NCBI GenBank assembly: GCA_023248635.1
Contig: JAHFED010000064.1
Location: 1-33,662 of the forward strand
Source of the DNA: Myxococcales bacterium
GTDB taxonomy: Bacteria; Myxococcota; UBA727; VGSZ01
Direction of reading: 5' to 3'
Length of the DNA: 33,662 nt
Shown here: positions 33,543-33,662 of the stretch, piece by piece
How the letters are laid out: every line of letters begins with the position of its first letter
How positions within the stretch are numbered: position 1 is the first letter of the stretch
Position numbers and translations under genes: made by a program
Notes under the pieces: generated by a model
What the model saw: the letters and a program-made list of their open reading frames with translations, nothing else
Databases searched by the model: none
What the model was told of the DNA's origin: nothing

Positions 33543-33662
33543 TGTAGTTGCCCCCGCAAGAACGAACAGGTCGGTGATTGAAACGTGAGGGCTCCGGCTC
33601 GGGTGAGGTTGGCATCCGTGCTCTGTCGCCCTCACCGTCGCGTCGCCCCTCGGCGCTGCGCG
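33543..33662. repeat. Right copy of the 120-bp terminal inverted repeat
   Basis: The exact reverse complement of bases 1-120. See the left copy; the base before it (33542) no longer matches. Confidence 0.95.

Noticed and set aside
1-33662. CRISPR arrays, tRNA or rRNA genes, transposases, integrases
   Set aside because: Looked for on both strands. No regular spaced repeats, tRNA-like segments, rRNA sequence, DDE/HUH transposase or tyrosine/serine recombinase motifs were recognised.

Overview
The window is GC-rich DNA that looks like a Myxococcota (Deltaproteobacteria-type) genome or plasmid contig. The support is lipoprotein genes with Cys-rich repeats, an AgmX/PglI-type C-terminal domain, a Big_5/lamin-tail lipoprotein, and a large WGR/SWIM/MoxR/DUF5682/VWA cluster. 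The taxon is inferred from gene content only. No rRNA, tRNA, CRISPR array, transposase or integrase was recognised. The first and last 120 bases are perfect reverse complements, so both ends run into the same inverted repeat.

Layout. (1) 0.3-5.3 kb, minus strand: two small HTH regulators followed by two large, mutually paralogous proteins of unknown function. (2) 5.4-9.4 kb, plus strand: three secreted lipoproteins, two of which share a C-terminal domain. (3) 9.69-9.90 kb: a 52-aa ORF and the first 18 codons of a ParA/MinD-like ATPase, cut directly after its Walker A motif. (4) 9905-26095: a 16,191-bp segment inserted in that parA gene. Its two ends carry the two halves of one DUF2252 gene on the same strand. 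Removing the segment restores parA in frame, and joining the segment's ends restores DUF2252 in frame, so the segment entered as a circle (or from a tandem copy). It carries WGR-SMI1/KNR4-WGR, BRCT-BRCT-SWIM, SWIM, an unknown 518-aa protein, MoxR AAA+, DUF5682 and VWA genes, related in content to the E. coli yehI/yehL-M-P-Q locus. These are followed by an AgmX-type lipoprotein, a BNR propeller, a membrane-anchored methyltransferase, and a patchwork of truncated genes at 24.1-24.5 kb that may be the scar where the circle closed. (5) 26.10-26.37 kb: the continuation of parA, which itself ends abruptly. (6) 26.4-33.3 kb, plus strand: a protein that looks like the C-terminal half of a DUF3427 helicase with an embedded S24 (LexA-like) peptidase, then three translationally coupled genes: a 213-aa protein, a DUF559-type nuclease fused to an SF2 helicase, and a 716-aa unknown protein.

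How the genes may work together. The 26.4-33.3 kb block has the features of an anti-phage or anti-plasmid defence locus (nuclease-helicase, DUF3427, S24 protease-like sensor, overlapping starts and stops) and is the best candidate for an undescribed system. The MoxR/VWA/DUF5682/SWIM/WGR cluster is probably one NTP-dependent chaperone-like or conflict-type module whose partners are coupled by tight spacing. The minus-strand HTH/HTH/paralogue-pair operon is a third candidate system with no recognised function.
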